Assembly: GCA_039583875.1 (NCBI GenBank)
Contig: CM077150.1
Span: 179,308,375 to 179,372,374 of the forward strand
Direction: 5' to 3'
Source: Platanthera guangdongensis
Taxonomy: Eukaryota > Streptophyta > Magnoliopsida > Asparagales > Orchidaceae
DNA: 64,000 nt
Position 1 is the first letter of the stretch; each line of letters begins with the position of its first letter. Both the position numbers and the translations under genes were made by a program. Below are positions 11,698 to 24,794 of this stretch, in pieces. The notes below the pieces were generated by a model, which saw nothing but the letters and a program-made list of their open reading frames with translations, did no database searches and was not told the origin of the DNA.

Positions 11698-12839
11698 ATG
11701 TGATCACTTGTCCCGGATTCCGTTGTTGAGTCAGATCTAGTGCATACACTTGCTCCCTCTCCTGCCTGCGTTCTCTGCCCTGGTATCCTCAACCTTGGCC
11801 ACGTCCTCGGCCTCCAAAATACTGAGCTGGAGGGGCAGCCGGTGGTGGTGGTGGTGGTGCCCCGTCATGGGGCAGTTCCTCCGGATATGCCCCACCAGAT
11901 GACAGTTGAAGCACTCTGGCGGGGGATATGCTATACCCCCGGGTCTCTGCACCTCCTACATCTGAGGTGGCTTAGGGGCCACCACTACTGGTTCCCTCTG
12001 CTCCTGTCTCACCTCCTGATGAGGCTGATCTTCTCCTCTTCTCCCATCTGTGATGGGGCCCCATCGCTGATCATTTCTGGCTACCTGGCCCTGGTCCTCA
12101 GTTGGTCACTTCCGTCCTCGGGTAGTATGCCAATCTTCCTCAATCCTTTTCGCCATCTCCAATATCCGAGGAATAGGCCCATCAGACACGAACAGCAAAG
12201 CCTCCTTCAGATCCTCTCGCAGGCCCTTATAGAACCTCTTAGTGTAACCCGCCTCATCCAACTGATAAGAATCCGCAAACCGGGCTAGGTGGTTGAACAC
12301 TCGATGATAATCCACCACTGTCTTGCTGCCCTGTCTCAAATGTAGAAATCTATCCTCCAGCTCGTTTCTAGCCGATTGCAGAACAAAATGCTCCAATAGT
12401 GCGGCCCTGAATTCCCCCAAGCAATCTCTGCAACCTCTCTATCTGCAAACGTCGTGCCCAGCGAAGTCTTCCACCATCTCTTGGCATGGGACTCCAAGAA
12501 AGACACGGGCAAGGGCACTCTCTCCTCCTATGGCCACCGGATCCTAGTCAGCATCTCATACATAATGTCCAGCCACTCCTCCGTCCGAACGGCCGATTCT
12601 ATCCCCAAGTAGGATGGGGGAGAAAGTCTTCGAAAAATACTCAGCTAGTTGGCCCCCGGGTTTGGCTGCGGAGTCAGAACCTGTTGAGCCCTAAAAGCCT
12701 CCAAGATAGTTGTCAGAGTCTGCCCCATCTCTGACTGTAGGAACGGAGTGGGGATTGGGGGAGGTGGTGCAACATTCAGAGTCTACTGGACTCCGCCTTG
12801 TGGCATAGGCTGTGCTGGGGGCTGCGTAACAAACTCCAT
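11698..12839 (-). pseudogene. Element A: gypsy gag, decayed
   Basis: Start ATG at 12839-12837, about 160 bp after the PBS. The order fits a plant gypsy gag: a Pro-rich N-terminus, EMGQTLTTILEAFRAQQ, LSPPSYLGIESAVRTEEWLD, the retrotransposon gag core (SHAKRWWKTSLG, then ALLEHFVLQSARNELEDRFL and LRQGSKTVVDYHRVFNHLARF), KRIEEDWHTTRGRK, and a CCHC zinc knuckle CFNCHLVGHIRRNC at about 11870-11912. A short His-rich low-complexity run follows the knuckle. There are stops (for example near 12785, 12540 and 12106) and frameshifts near 12420 and 11960. Gag packages genomic RNA in cytoplasmic particles. Its best relative here is gag of element B. Confidence 0.87.
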
Positions 12840-13010
12840 TAGTAAGTAATTGCCTCAAACCTAATTAAAAGTGGACAATTTACATGTGACCCCCCATATG
12901 GGCACACCACTGCTTCTGCTGCTTAGTTTTTCCCGAAACTAAACTCGCGCGGGGTGACCCCGGTGTTGTGGACTGCTACTTTTCGATCGAGCTCTGCCTC
13001 TAATACCACT
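12840..13010 (-). other. Element A: primer binding site and leader
   Basis: On the minus strand the LTR ends ...TCTTACA at 13011. After AG comes TGGTATTAGAGG (about 12997-13008), close to the complement of the plant initiator tRNA-Met 3' end. The remaining leader to the gag ATG is non-coding. Confidence 0.8.
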
Positions 13011-16000
13011 TGTAAGACCCCCCCCCCCCTTTTGAAACTCCGGGGTCTTAGGCCTAGAACCGCCGCTTTGCGGTGATACCTTCACGCCCGGAAGGTCATC
13101 ACTATAAAACGCTGATCCTACCGGCCAAATCGATCTCAACTGTAGCAAAAAAATAAAGGCAAGTCCACATAAGTCACATAAATAGTAAATAATCTCCACG
13201 ATGGGAGTGTCCACAGAAATAATGAAAATACTAAAATCTTGGGCTCATGACCAGTACATCAAATCCTCAAGACATATCTCTCATCACGGAAGCAAATCTA
13301 AAACAACTAGTAGCGAACCAGACTCACATTCTCTGCCATCTGAACTCTGGTACTAGACTGCCCCATCTCCAAGCGTGCCTACCTCTGGGGCTGCTCCTCC
13401 ATGCTGGGATCCACGGTCCCCTAAAATGATGTGGTTCGGAAACCGTTAGTCTAAAAGACTAAGCCATATCATCCCCCGCACCTTTCCCCATATCTGCTAG
13501 GCACCGAGCGGGGAGGAGGAAAGGAGAGGACATGAAGGTGGAGAATAACAAATAAGTAGATGGCAGCGAAACTAAACTATCTGCTCTATAGTATACAAGA
13601 TAGAATGAAGGTAAAATGACTGAACAAGAAAAATAACCTCAACTTATGTGAAATTACATAAGCCAAGGGATCTTTTGCAGGGCTCCTATCGTATAAAAAG
13701 TCTCATACCAATTTATAAGATAGGGTGTTGGTTTTCCAGCAATTCTATATTTATATTTTCTGAAATAAACCTTAACTTATAAGCACGCTCGCACGAGCTT
13801 AAAAACCAAGGGGTCGTTTTGCAAGGCCTATTGTATAACCGTCCCATACCACTTATATAATAGGTTTCATGTTATATGCAATGATTATGCCATGAATTAT
13901 AATTATGTTATGATGTGAACATGCAAGTGCAACTTACCCACTGGACTCTGTGTACACAGACCTTTAGTTCCCCCTTTTTGGAGCCGAACCTCCCAGGATA
14001 CCTTCATAGTGGCAAAAAGAAGCAGTGGGTTGGGCCTCGCCCACCTCTAAATTGGTAATTACACTACCAGTCAGACCTATCTTACGCCTCAACACTTGTG
14101 CACTAAGCGGAGCTCCTGCGTACTCTTGCCGGCTGGCGCACCGGACTTTATTTGGCCAAGTGCTAAACCACATTTGCTGAGTCAACATATTGGCGTCGGT
14201 GCATCGACTCTCCAATACCGAAGACCCACCACCTTATACTTGATGCACATGCAACCTTGATGTATAACCACTGAGCCAAAGCTCCCCGGACCATCCCGTC
14301 CGTCTCAAACAACAACCGAGCCAAAGCTCGTCAGGCCAACCTGCCCATCACCAAATCCACCGAGCCTACTGCCCGAGTGACCCAACCTAACATTTCAAGA
14401 CATCGAGGTGAATGAGAGTGAACCCCTAGTTAAACTAATTACTCTTGCAATTTAGTTTTACCTACATCTTAGGTTAGCCAAGGACTGCCCAAGTTATACC
14501 CCGTGAAGGGCTCTTGAAGGCACTAGGAACTATGATGGGATTACGCCCAAAGCTCCCATTCGCAAGACACTTACTATTATTGGTTGCTATCACATTTCCC
14601 AAGCCCTTACTTGGTGTACTGGATCTAACCCTAGAGTATTTGATACTTCCTCCCCTCGGGAAAGACGATCTTTCGTCGATCCCAAGCACTACCTAACACT
14701 AGCCAATCAAACACCCTACTCATCCTAAATTCCAATGATGAACTCATTCTTATTTATCCAAACCAGCAAACATCTAACCCCAGCCCATGTGCCCAAATTC
14801 ATGTTCCAACATAACTTCTGCAGTTTTACTAAACGCAGACTAGCATAGGTTTTATGGAGTGCAAAATGGAAGGTACTCAAAATAATCATCCGATAATCCT
14901 ATAGTAATTATTAGGGGTCTATCATGACCTTTTTAGCCTAAATCCAGAATTTCATAATTTTCTTAATTTATCTCATAATTTATTTAATTATTCTAGAAAT
15001 CCAAAACCCCAAGTTTGAACATGAAGTACCAATTTCAGACATGCAAATGCTCCTTAAAATTTATGCTAAATTCAATATAGCTATTTAACATAAAATCCAA
15101 AGCCTCCCAATTTTTTTCAGCAAGGTTTAGCCTCTAATTCTAATTTTAAATATATCCCACAATAAATCATTTTAAGAGATAAGTACAGCAATAATACTTC
15201 CAAAAATTCTGAAAACAATCAAGAAATATTGTAATGACATATAAAAGCTCTAGGTCAAGACTCATAATTTATTAGCAAGTAATGAGCTCTAAGCAAAATA
15301 TTGAACAATTTTCCACAATAATGAGCTTGTGAAGTAAGCGCTGCAAATATGTACCCAAAAAATTCTAATAAAATTCATACATAAGAAATAAGGTCTACAA
15401 CTCCCTCTGTCTAATTTTCATGAACTTCCAATGGGCAGTGGGATCAAAAATCCAGATAAATAATTTGGGATAACTCATGCATTTATAAAGGAAGTACCAA
15501 AATCTTTGACCCAAAAATTCTCAATTAAATTACCAGCGGTTCATTCTAACCCTATGACTACACCAACCCAAATTTCATTATTGTTCAAGGAGTTTTACTA
15601 ACCTATTCTAGCACTAAATTTTTTGTGCCCTAAACTATGGTTAAGGTTTTGTGGGCCTACCCTTTCCCAAATCCCCTAATATTGTTACCAGAGGGCTTTA
15701 GCTACCCTAGCACCCTCCCTACCAAATTTCAAGTTCATTCAAGGTCTTTTGGCCTCATGTCCTTCACAACGCACAAAAGTCCTTCCTTAGGGTTTGGTCT
15801 TAGATCTTAGGGCCAAACTATTTCAATCTACCCATCTTATATGGGAAGGTGCTAATAGCCATGCCAAGTCAGTGGCCCTAATATCAACCTCTGTTGAGGT
15901 GATTTGGCCTCTCAAAACACAAAGTGCACTTTTTGACCAATGTACCCTTTTAAAGGCAAAGCTAGGGTTTGCATGATTTCAATTCAAACCACCTCCAAAT

Positions 16001-18237
16001 GAGATGAATTTTTAAACAAAGCTTTATAATGACCCAAGCACCACTCACCAAAATTTGGGTGAGTTTGAGTGTCATTTTGTTCCTAAACTAATTTACCCTA
16101 TTGAAATTATATAATTTCCAAAACTATAGAAAAATTATCCCAAAAATACTAATTTTTGGGCAGGACTAGATATGGACTAGGGTGCCTCCCTGTCCAAATT
16201 TCAAGTCATTTGGTCCTGAGATGAAGTGTGGGCACCCATTTTAATTTATGTCTAGCCATAGGTATAGATCCCACCATAATGGGTGCCCTGGTCAAACCAG
16301 GCACCCAAATTGGTTCAGACCAATTTTGCAGTAAACTAGACTCACCAGACTACAATTTTTATGTTAAATACACTAAGTGTGACAGAAATGAAATAATCAT
16401 ACACATAACCTATAGTTTGAATCATTGCCAGCGCGAATCTTGGCGCAGATCGGGTGGCGGCCGGTTGTCTTCAACCTCCAGCCAAGGACCCCGATTGAAC
16501 CTTCCTGGAGCATCTTCTACATGCTGTCACCGTCCATCCGGCCACCTCCCTGGCCGGCCACCGCCACCACCACCTCCGTTGATGTGGTGGTTATCGCTAG
16601 GAGGCGGCACAGCCGTCGGAGGGGCCTTTTCGGCGATCCCGACAAGGTGAAAAACGTGGAAAAACCAGGAAATTTCCAACTTTGATCGAGCTCATCTGAG
16701 CCCTAATCCCTTTCTAAATGAACACTACGATCTACCCATGGATGTAGGAGAGGAGGAGGACCTTGTTTGCGGTCTGGAGATGCATCGATCGCCAGGAAGC
16801 CATTGGTGGAGGAGATGTTGCCGGCACTCTGCAATAGCACTACGAAGTTGGTCGTCTCCTTCGGCCAAGATGTGGAACTGAAAGCCTGGAGCCTAGGGAA
16901 GCTTTTAAGATAATAAGAAGAGGGAGGGGAGGGGTCTAGCTGGTGGTGGCCATTAATGGGCTCTTCAGGTGGCTCTCGGCCATGGTGTGTTTGGGGGGGA
17001 GGGGGGGTGAATCTGGGCTCAATCCAGCCGGGAAACGATTGGAAATTACTCACCTTCCCCAGAGGAGTTGAATCCATCTGTTTAGAGGCGGAGGGACGGG
17101 CCAATTCTTCAATGGCCATTAATGGCCATTGAAGGCACATTTCAGCCATGGCAAGGTGGCGCTATTCCGGCCATGAATAGCCTCCAATCTGGCCCCCTGG
17201 TCTTCCTAAAGTGAGTGTGGAGCTGGATCAGCCAATGGGGTATGGCCTTTGGCCTTCTTGGCCATGAATGGCACCCTTTCACCTTTCTCTCTCTCCTCCA
17301 TTAAAGTGAGGTTGATGTTTTCTCTCTCCTAGTCATCTAGGTTGACCATGCTGACCACTACAGCCTATTGGCAGCCCACTAACTCATAATTTTCATGATA
17401 ATAAGGCTAGCCTAATTGGAAAGGGGGCTTGGGCTTGGGTTAGCCCATTTGGGCTAAGTTGACCTAAATTGGACTAGGGTTGACCTTAGTCCTTTTGACC
17501 CTTTTGGGTTGACCCCAATGGGTCCTTGCTGACCCATTGGCCTCCCCTAGGGTGTAGGTAGGGCTAGGTAGGGTTGACTTGGCACTTTGGGGGTCACTTG
17601 ATCCTTAGGAATGGTACTTTGACCAAGTTAGGGCTAGAGTTGACTTTGGTCAACATGACCATTTGGGTTGACCAAAAGGGATCCTTGGTGACCCATTGGC
17701 TTCCCCTAAGTTCTTGGAAGGGTTGTGTAGGGTTAACTTTGAACCCTGAAGGTCACTTGCCCCTTAGTTAGGGCACTTTGACCACTTTAGGGGTAGGCTT
17801 GACTTGGGTTAACTCAGGCTCTAGAGTTTTTCCAAATGGATCTTTGGTGATCCATTGGCCCCACTTTAGGTCTAGGAAGACCTTGGTAGGGTTGGTTGTG
17901 AATATTAGGGGCACATTGCCCTTAGTTAGGGCACCTTGCCCAATTTAGGCCTAGGATGGTCCTAGGTCAACTTGGCCACCTTGGGTTGACTCCAATGGAT
18001 CCTTAGGGCTCTAATGGACCTTACAATGAGTTGGTGAGACTATGTTGGGGTCTTAGAGTCATAGTAAAGCCTCATGATCATCTTAAACCAGGGTTCATAA
18101 ATCTACTATTTGCAGACCATAGTGGTCTCACCTGCATTCCTAAGTTCACTAGGCCTTCTTGGGCTTCTTAGTGTTTTGGCATGACCTAGTCATGACAACG
18201 CCACTTCTAGGGGTCTAGTTGTTTGAGGGATGTTACA
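13011..18237 (-). repeat. Element A: 5' LTR (5.2 kb)
   Basis: On the minus strand it starts TGTAACATCCCTCAAACAAC at 18237 and ends GGGGTCTTACA at 13011, directly before the PBS. Its first ~148 bp match the truncated 3' LTR at 5972-6120, which fixes orientation. I see no convincing gene inside; short open frames are uninformative. GC-rich blocks (16430-17160) alternate with AT-rich ones (14890-16400). The length is large for an LTR but within what I know for Tekay/Del-type plant gypsy elements. A hidden nested insertion cannot be excluded. Its right edge joins B's gag; the expected target copy is GTTGG (18238-18242). Confidence 0.78.
17480..18020. repeat. Four-unit ~158-bp tandem repeat in LTR of element A
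   Basis: The landmark GG(A)TCCTTGGTGACCCATTGG recurs near 17520, 17680, 17838 and, degraded, 17996, a period of about 158-160 bp. Each unit also carries GGGTTGAC, TAGTTAGGGCACTTTGACC and AGGGTTGACTT variants. Units differ at many positions, so the array is old. Confidence 0.75.
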
Positions 18238-18742
18238 GTTGGAACACTCATTGATACTCCGTAACCGACTTCGATCCCTGCTTCAGCTGTAAAAATCTCT
18301 CTTCGAGTTCATCTCGAGCAGACGAGGGATTGAAGTGCTCTAAAAAGGCTCCTGAGAACTCACTCCAGCTAATCTCCGTATAAACGCGCCCTTGAAAGGT
18401 GGAGCCCATGACGGACTTCCACCACCACTTGGTGTGCAGTTTCATGAGTGTCACTACCAGGGTCACAGCCATGTTGTTCGGACATCTAATTCTTGCCAAC
18501 AATTTTTGCACGGTGTCAAGCCATTCTTCGGTGCGCACTGCCAACTCTGTCCCAAGGTAGGCAAGAGGGGAGAGAACTCGGAAAGTGCACAACTAATTGG
18601 AGCCCAGAGCTTGTTGTTGTACGGGGTCTTGTTGGGATCTAAATGCATCCAAGATAGCTGTGAGTGTCTGCCCTAGGTCTGATTGCTGAAACTGTGTGTG
18701 TATGTACGGGGCAGGGGTTCCCCCCACTAGCTCAACGTGCAT
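18238..18742 (-). pseudogene. Element B: N-terminal gypsy gag, truncated by element A
   Basis: Start ATG at 18742-18740. It encodes QSDLGQTLTAILDAFRSQQ, SPLAYLGTELAVRTEEWLD, then the gag core LHTKWWWKSVMGSTF, AFLEHFNPSSARDELEERFL and LKQGSKSVTEYQ. This is the same gag subfamily as element A. There is an in-frame stop near 18593 (SN* before LCTF) and a TGA at about 18252, where an Arg CGA codon is expected. The frame ends at the junction with A's LTR (18237/18238), so the capsid C-terminus, zinc knuckle and pol of B are missing from this window. Confidence 0.87.
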
Positions 18743-18943
18743 TGGGATCTACATGTAGGGAAAAAACCTAAGGTCAGGTTGGCTAAACGTAAGGTCAATG
18801 TTGGACATACTTAGTGTGAATTACATATGGGAACACCACTGCATCCGCTAAGTCAGTTTGTCCCCAAACTGACTAATCGAGTGGGGGTGGTAACATTGTT
18901 GAATGACTTCTTTAGTTCAGGATCGTAGCAAGTTGATACCATT
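18743..18943 (-). other. Element B: primer binding site and leader
   Basis: On the minus strand the LTR ends TCTTACA at 18944 and is followed by AATGGTATCAACTTGC, a plausible though imperfect initiator tRNA-Met PBS. The leader to gag has no coding signal. It contains TTCCCTACATGTAG directly before the gag start, which could act as a splice acceptor, but no matching donor was identified. Confidence 0.7.
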
Positions 18944-21900
18944 TGTAAGACCTCACTCCCGAAACACAAAACACGGCACGAGGGGAGTCTTATGCCCAGA
19001 ATAGCCGTGTTACGGTGGCATCATCGCACGTGTTGGTCTGCACCATAAGATGCCTACCCTGCCAGCCATAAACAATATCATCCATTGCCAACCCAACCAA
19101 GAATATAAAACAGAAGTCAATCAACATATAAGTAAATTTGTCCAAAATGTATCAAGAGAAGAAGCTACAACACTGCTTCTAAAATATCAGAGTATGGGTA
19201 AAACATGCCCTACAGGACTCCATCAAAAGTCTCTCAAACTCACTTCGGTGACTGATGGTAGCGACGACACCATCCCTTCAGGCCCTGTCGTCCTGGCTTG
19301 GCTATCCTGCTGCAAAATTTGCGGCTGCTCTAACTGCGGGGTTACCTCCTAAAAGGAAGACGTAGCAACCGTTAGTCAAAAAGACTAAGTGGCTATCAAA
19401 TCCGCTCCCCCGGCGACTCCTCGGCACCGGGCAGAGAAAGTAACAAGGGATACAATATATTTATATAAGTAGAAGTATAAGCAAGTGAAGTAAATATACA
19501 TGTCATGAGTACCAATAGAATAATGTAAAACAATATTATCAGCATGTTATTGTAGCAATTCTACTCAAGTTATATCAATCCATCTAAGCATAAAGATTTA
19601 TAACAGGGAAGTAACTTAACTTATAAGAATGCCCATACAAACTTATAAGTTAAGGATCGACTCAACAGTAAAGTAACTCATCGTATAAGAGTGCTCATAC
19701 AAACTTATACGATGAGGATCTTGAGTATGCAATGCAATATAATGATATGAATGCAATGAAATCACTCACCCATGATCGTGCACATGCAACTGCTATGTCA
19801 ACACAGACTTGTAATTCCCACTTTTCGAGCAGGTAACTAACGTCTCACGCATCAACCGTCGTTGTCAGACGGTGACAGTGGAGCGGGCATCTCCACTACT
19901 AGGTCGGCATACACACTACCAAGCCTAGGCCTCCGTACGCCTCAACGCTAAGAACACAACATCGAAGCTCACATGCGTACTACGGCTCAGCGGGAGTCTC
20001 GGGTAGATGTGCACCGAGAACCAAGCCCCGAACTGGCCTATATTGTGATTCGGAAGGAGCCTCGAAAAAAACACGAGGACCAAGCCCAACTGTCCTCTTG
20101 GCATGGAAGGAGCCCCAGGAATGAGCACCGATGACCAAGCACAACCGCCCCAAAGTCTATCTGTCAGCTCCCATTAGTGTGACAAATGGCGAGCCCGTAG
20201 ACCTGCAACACTATCCTTAACCCAGGATTACGACACAGCGTGTCGACTCATACCGCATGCAATTTCACATCATCGTGGCACAGAAGGAGCCTCGAAAAAG
20301 CATGAGGACCAAGCCCAAACGTCCACTTATGTCTCTTCTCAGCATTACCAAACCAGTGCGGTCAAACCCCCATACTTACACCCTTTCACAATTCCGTGCC
20401 CAAGATACTTATGGGTTCATTATCGATGTAAGGCTATTTCACACATTCGTCATCTAATACAACAAGCATTTGTTCGTAACAGTCATTACCAATTATGTAC
20501 AGCATATTCAAGCCAAGTTCATTATTACTCAACACATTACCACTATCAAGCACGTTCTGAATATTTCACATATTTAAATCTTTCTCAAACATCCACCAAA
20601 TCACCTCGATCAATTACACTCTTCTTCATCATCTGTTCATTAGGGAATCAATCCAACAAATGTTATTAACATATTTCACCCCAATCATTTATAGTCTAAA
20701 TTTCATAAACCTTAATGTTATTGTACGATGATCTCTCTACCAATACAAAACAAACACGAGAATCACGTGTGTAGGAATAATTACTATACAACAAACTCAA
20801 ACTGGGATTCGCGAGCCTACAGGAATCCGGTGAAGTAATTTAACCCCTCGTTGGAAAGGTATTACCAAGGGCTGCGACTTTCGTGTTTTGTCGAAAGCCC
20901 AAATCAGGCCGCATCGGGACTGAAAATGGCCTCGAAGGCTGTTGCGCGCAGAAAACAGTTTTCTGCGCGCATCTTAAAGCAAATCAGATGACATCGGTTC
21001 ATCTTCTTCCTTCAACCAATCTTTCAAATAACATCCAGAATTTCTCCTCCCTTATTCACCCTCATATGGCCACTTCTCTTCACGAAAGCAGCCCACAAAC
21101 TGCATTCAAAGTGAGGGAAAGGTTGAAGACTCTAACTCCTAGGACACAAGTCCTAGCATGGCCTTTTCCTAGAAACCTTCTTCTCACGAATCAAGACCCT
21201 TTTGAGTTGAATCTCTCATAGAAATAACTAAAGATCACGCACCAAGGGAGAGTGTAGGAAGCTCACCATGTTTCCGGCATTTCTGGCCATGGATCTTGTC
21301 ACCCTTCTTGGCGGCATCTTCTCATTGGTCGGTGATAGTTCTTCACGGGGAGAAGATCGGCTCCGGCACCTTCTTCCTCTCCAGCAGTTTCTTACAGCAA
21401 TGGCTTTGGAAGGAAGACTAGAAACGACTAGGGTTTTCTCCCCTTTTCATGTGAGAAGTTTGGAAACTGTATAAACACGTGTCGGGCTAACATTGGACCG
21501 CCAATCAACTCAATAAATGAGTCCCTTTGAAACGACGCTGCTAAAAAATTCGTCAAAAACCGAAATTGAACTACACGGGTAGGGACACGCCCGTGTCACT
21601 ACCTGTGTCCTGCTCGGGAAGAATATGGTCGACGATTCGTCGAGCTGCTTGGACACACATACGGGTAGGGGCACGCCCGTGTCACTACTCGTGTCCTACT
21701 CGGGAGGAACACAGTCAACGATTCTTCGAGCTCTGCTCGATGAATACATACACACGGGTAGTGACAAACCCGTGTCACTACCTATGTCCTTCTCTGGAGA
21801 TTTCACAAAGAAGACGCAGAGACACCAGAGAACCATACGAGTAGGGCCACTCTAGTGCCACTACCCATGTCCTACTCTGGACCAACTTCACCTCCCATAC

Positions 21901-21998
21901 TCGAGTGCAAGCCTAACTACCAGCACTCCCTATGCCAAAGTCAACTCTCCTGACTTAAAAGTGCGCACAAGGGGCCTAGCGTGAATTGGGACGTTACA
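18944..21998 (-). repeat. Element B: 5' LTR (3.06 kb)
   Basis: On the minus strand it starts TGTAACGTCCCAATTC at 21998 and ends GGTCTTACA at 18944. Terminal motifs match those of element A's LTR, in keeping with the related gag. The small open frames inside have no recognisable domain. CTTATAAGT-like inverted motifs recur at 19615-19730. No matching second LTR of B is in the window. Confidence 0.78.
21570..21870. repeat. ~100-bp tandem repeats with GACACGCCCGTGTC-type inverted arms in LTR of element B
   Basis: Three to four degenerate units of ACACGGGTAGGGACACGCCCGTGTCACTACC type are followed by TCCTACTCGGGA and a TTCGTCGAGCTC-like segment. ACACGGGT...CCCGTGT arms can form a hairpin. A closely similar motif array occurs in element H's LTR (58715-59060). 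Confidence 0.75.
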
Positions 21999-22452
21999 AT
22001 GACTCCCCCGACAAATGTGCCCCCCCTATATACGTGCTCCATGCGCTCCCCCTATGTATGTGCATACAGTTCAACAAGCTCCCCTATATGTGATCTTCCC
22101 TAACTCATGACTCATGAACATTCCATTCTTCCCCTTTTGATATTATCGAAATGGGTGGGCTAGTTCAAGAAAAAGACTATACGCATATATGGAAAAAACA
22201 TGCAGTCAAAATAAGCATGATAAATACCTAACAATAAACGTTATAAAGTGAATCTAAAAGCAAACACAATAAGGGTGATTAAACAAAAAACAGAGAATAT
22301 AATATGTATGGGTCAAACATATGAGCGGTGTACACAGAATACATTCATACGTATTTTCAAAGTAAAAAAGAATTGGACAGCACAGGTGAAACTAAATACA
22401 CAATGATTTGGAGTACAATGCTATGAAAATTATAGAGTTAACACTTTGTAAC
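21999..22452. other. Unassigned AT-rich stretch between elements B and J
   Basis: No ORF, LTR end or repeat could be assigned. The minus-strand segment GATAATATCAAAAGGGGAAG (about 22130-22151) resembles the purine-rich region upstream of Sirevirus 3' LTRs, so this may be a small relic of another copia element. Confidence 0.4.
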
Positions 22453-23541
22453 TGTTAGTGCTACCATTGTGATCTAGAAGTAGTCAAACAGGTAGTCTCA
22501 CTAACAACGCAATATGAGCTTATGGGGTTGGGTCGCACATAAGAGTATTAGAGAAGTTGGAAAGGTTTGTGTTGACATTGCTCATATGCAATATAAGTGG
22601 AAGGCCAAGCCTGTGATATTCTAGATTTGGACGTATATTATGAATATAGATGACCAGGTGAGTTGTCAGAAGACTCAAGGCTAATTCCTTGAAAGGTATC
22701 TTGGTGTTTTGAAGAATCTGTCTGACTTCGTCGACTATACTCTTGACATCTCGATGAATTGGATTTGTATTCGTCGTGTATACTCATGATATCTTGATGA
22801 ATTGGATTTGGATTCGTCGAGCATTCTCTTGATGTTTTTACAAATTGGTCAGTCTAGATTCATCGAGTATTCTGGTGTTATATCGATGAATGGATCTTTG
22901 AATTGTCGTATATACACGTGTTATCTCGACGAATGTTGTTAACTCCGGTTAGATCCTTTAAGTCTGATTTCGATCTAGCCTGCGGATAACTACTGTTTCA
23001 GTCCTGGAGTATAAATAGACAACGTAAATGGTATCTCATGTGACTTAACCTAATCAATTGAGATCTAAAAGAGGCGACTTCTTCTCCAACGGAACTGTTC
23101 CGCAACATAGAAGTTGCAGCCACTGATCCATTGCCCGGGACCATTCTGACACATTGCCGTCGCCGGAAAGTGTTACCCAAGCTTCGACTTTGTCACCACC
23201 ACATCTCCTTTAACGGATCTAGCAATTCGTGGAGACGTTGATGTCATTCTTATTCCATCTTTGATTTTGTGTAATAAGAATCAAGGGTTCTTCGTGCTAG
23301 TATGGATAACCATAGAGGCATTGATATACATCTATTCTCGAAACTCCATCTGCAAGTGTTCGTCGGACGTCTTTCGAGCATATTGGTTGAGTCATGACTC
23401 AATCTAGCAATGGTATAATTGTATTCAATGTTGGATTTACTTCTTGATCAATGATTATGGCAAGATCAATATCTCTTTGGGTTTTCTTGATTGATATTTC
23501 AATGTGCATATGTCATGTGCATCCCACTTAGAAACCAAACA
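22453..23541 (+). repeat. Element J: copia 5' LTR
   Basis: The 3' end is firm: ...GAAACCAAACA at 23541, followed by the PBS TGGTATCAGAGGG. The start is uncertain: TGTTAGTGCTACC at 22453 or TGTTGACATTGC at 22570. Both precede the block AATATAAGTGGAAGGCCAAGCC, common near the start of small copia LTRs. A TATA box TATAAATA lies at 23010-23017. GATTCGTCGAG-type motifs occur at 22725-22940. Confidence 0.65.
23010..23017 (+). promoter_or_regulatory. TATA box in LTR of element J
   Basis: TATAAATA followed by GACAACG, about 530 bp before the LTR end and PBS. Typical plant LTR promoter placement; predicted only. Confidence 0.55.
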
Positions 23542-24794
23542 ATGGTATCAGAGGGAGGTTGAGCGATGATCATTATATTAGAAGTTACTAAATCTAATGC
23601 GTGTAGATCTTGAAATTTAGAAGTGTTCTAAATGCCCAAATCTATTCCTGGAACATCAATTCTTATTGGAATTTTATGTTAATTCGGTGGTAATTTTTCA
23701 AAAATTTGTTGGTGCGCTGCACCGCACCCCGCTCCACACGCATTAGATTTAGCAATTGTGAAGACGCAGAGTGCTTTTCTTTCTCCATCTCTAATTTTAT
23801 TTGACGAAGTGCCTACATTCTCTGATTCGTGTGGATCACTATAGAGTCACAGCTTGGTTTTTGCGACACCACTACCAGGGTGCTACCCATTGGACCCCGT
23901 TGGGGGATTTGCCACTAAGACCCTGCTAGGGGCGCAGTCCCTTGGAAACTCGCCAGGTATGCATGTGATTTCATTGTGATATCTTTATTTCTCCTTAACA
24001 GTAATTGTCCTTCTTATTGGTCTGCGAAACCAAGTATGTTAGATTTTGAATCTCACATAGACGGTCGATCTTGTGATTTTTCCAATGCATGTATATCTGA
24101 AAATTTAGAAGGGTTCTAGATATTCAGATTTAGCACAGTTCATCATGTGTTGATGATTTTGCCTTGTCCACATCTGGGAGGTATTTGGATTGTGAGTGTT
24201 TTTAGTATTTTGTGAATGTGCACATTGGATAACTGTTAACCATGATTACTTATTAATCAATTATCTTAAAATCTCTTATGAAATATTTTGTATTCAGATG
24301 TCTTTCGATGGATGACACTCTTCATGCCTCGATCAATGAAGTGCGGTCTTGCCAAAGCAAGGTGCATTAATCTATCTTGGTAAGGGTGCCTGCCGATAAA
24401 TATGATATCCCACTATCGACATCAGGTTAAACATAATTGGGTGACCACAAAAGTTGGGTTCCCAGAGGAATAGGATTTGCATGCACCATATGATGGATGT
24501 GAATAAAGAGTTATTCACCAACCATACAAGTGTTGCATGATGATGCAATCAACAAGTGTTGCCTACCTAAATTACTACATTGTGAGATAAAATCCAAACC
24601 TGACTTATGGTCTTGGTGAAATACGTATCTTGTGCACTAATATAATATCTTACATAAGCTCTCTGAATTGATATCAAGGGTTATCGATTTGATTAAAATA
24701 GTGAGAGTAATTTTAATTAAAGTCCTAATTGGGAAAAAAATATTTTGAAATCTAGTATTGAGTTTTTCTTTGCATAAATTCTTGTAGAATTTCC
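23542..24794 (+). other. Element J: PBS and long gag leader
   Basis: The PBS TGGTATCAGAGGG starts at 23543. The next 1.25 kb has no supported coding region. Its length is unusual for a copia leader, and TCTAGAACACTTCTAA-like segments recur (23600-23640, 24100-24120), so it may include duplicated or foreign sequence. Confidence 0.55.

Noticed and set aside
13240..17780. Several small open frames of 60-150 codons in the LTR of element A
   Set aside because: No domain, no homologous frame in other elements, and position inside an LTR; the GC-rich ones at 16425-17149 are explained by composition.
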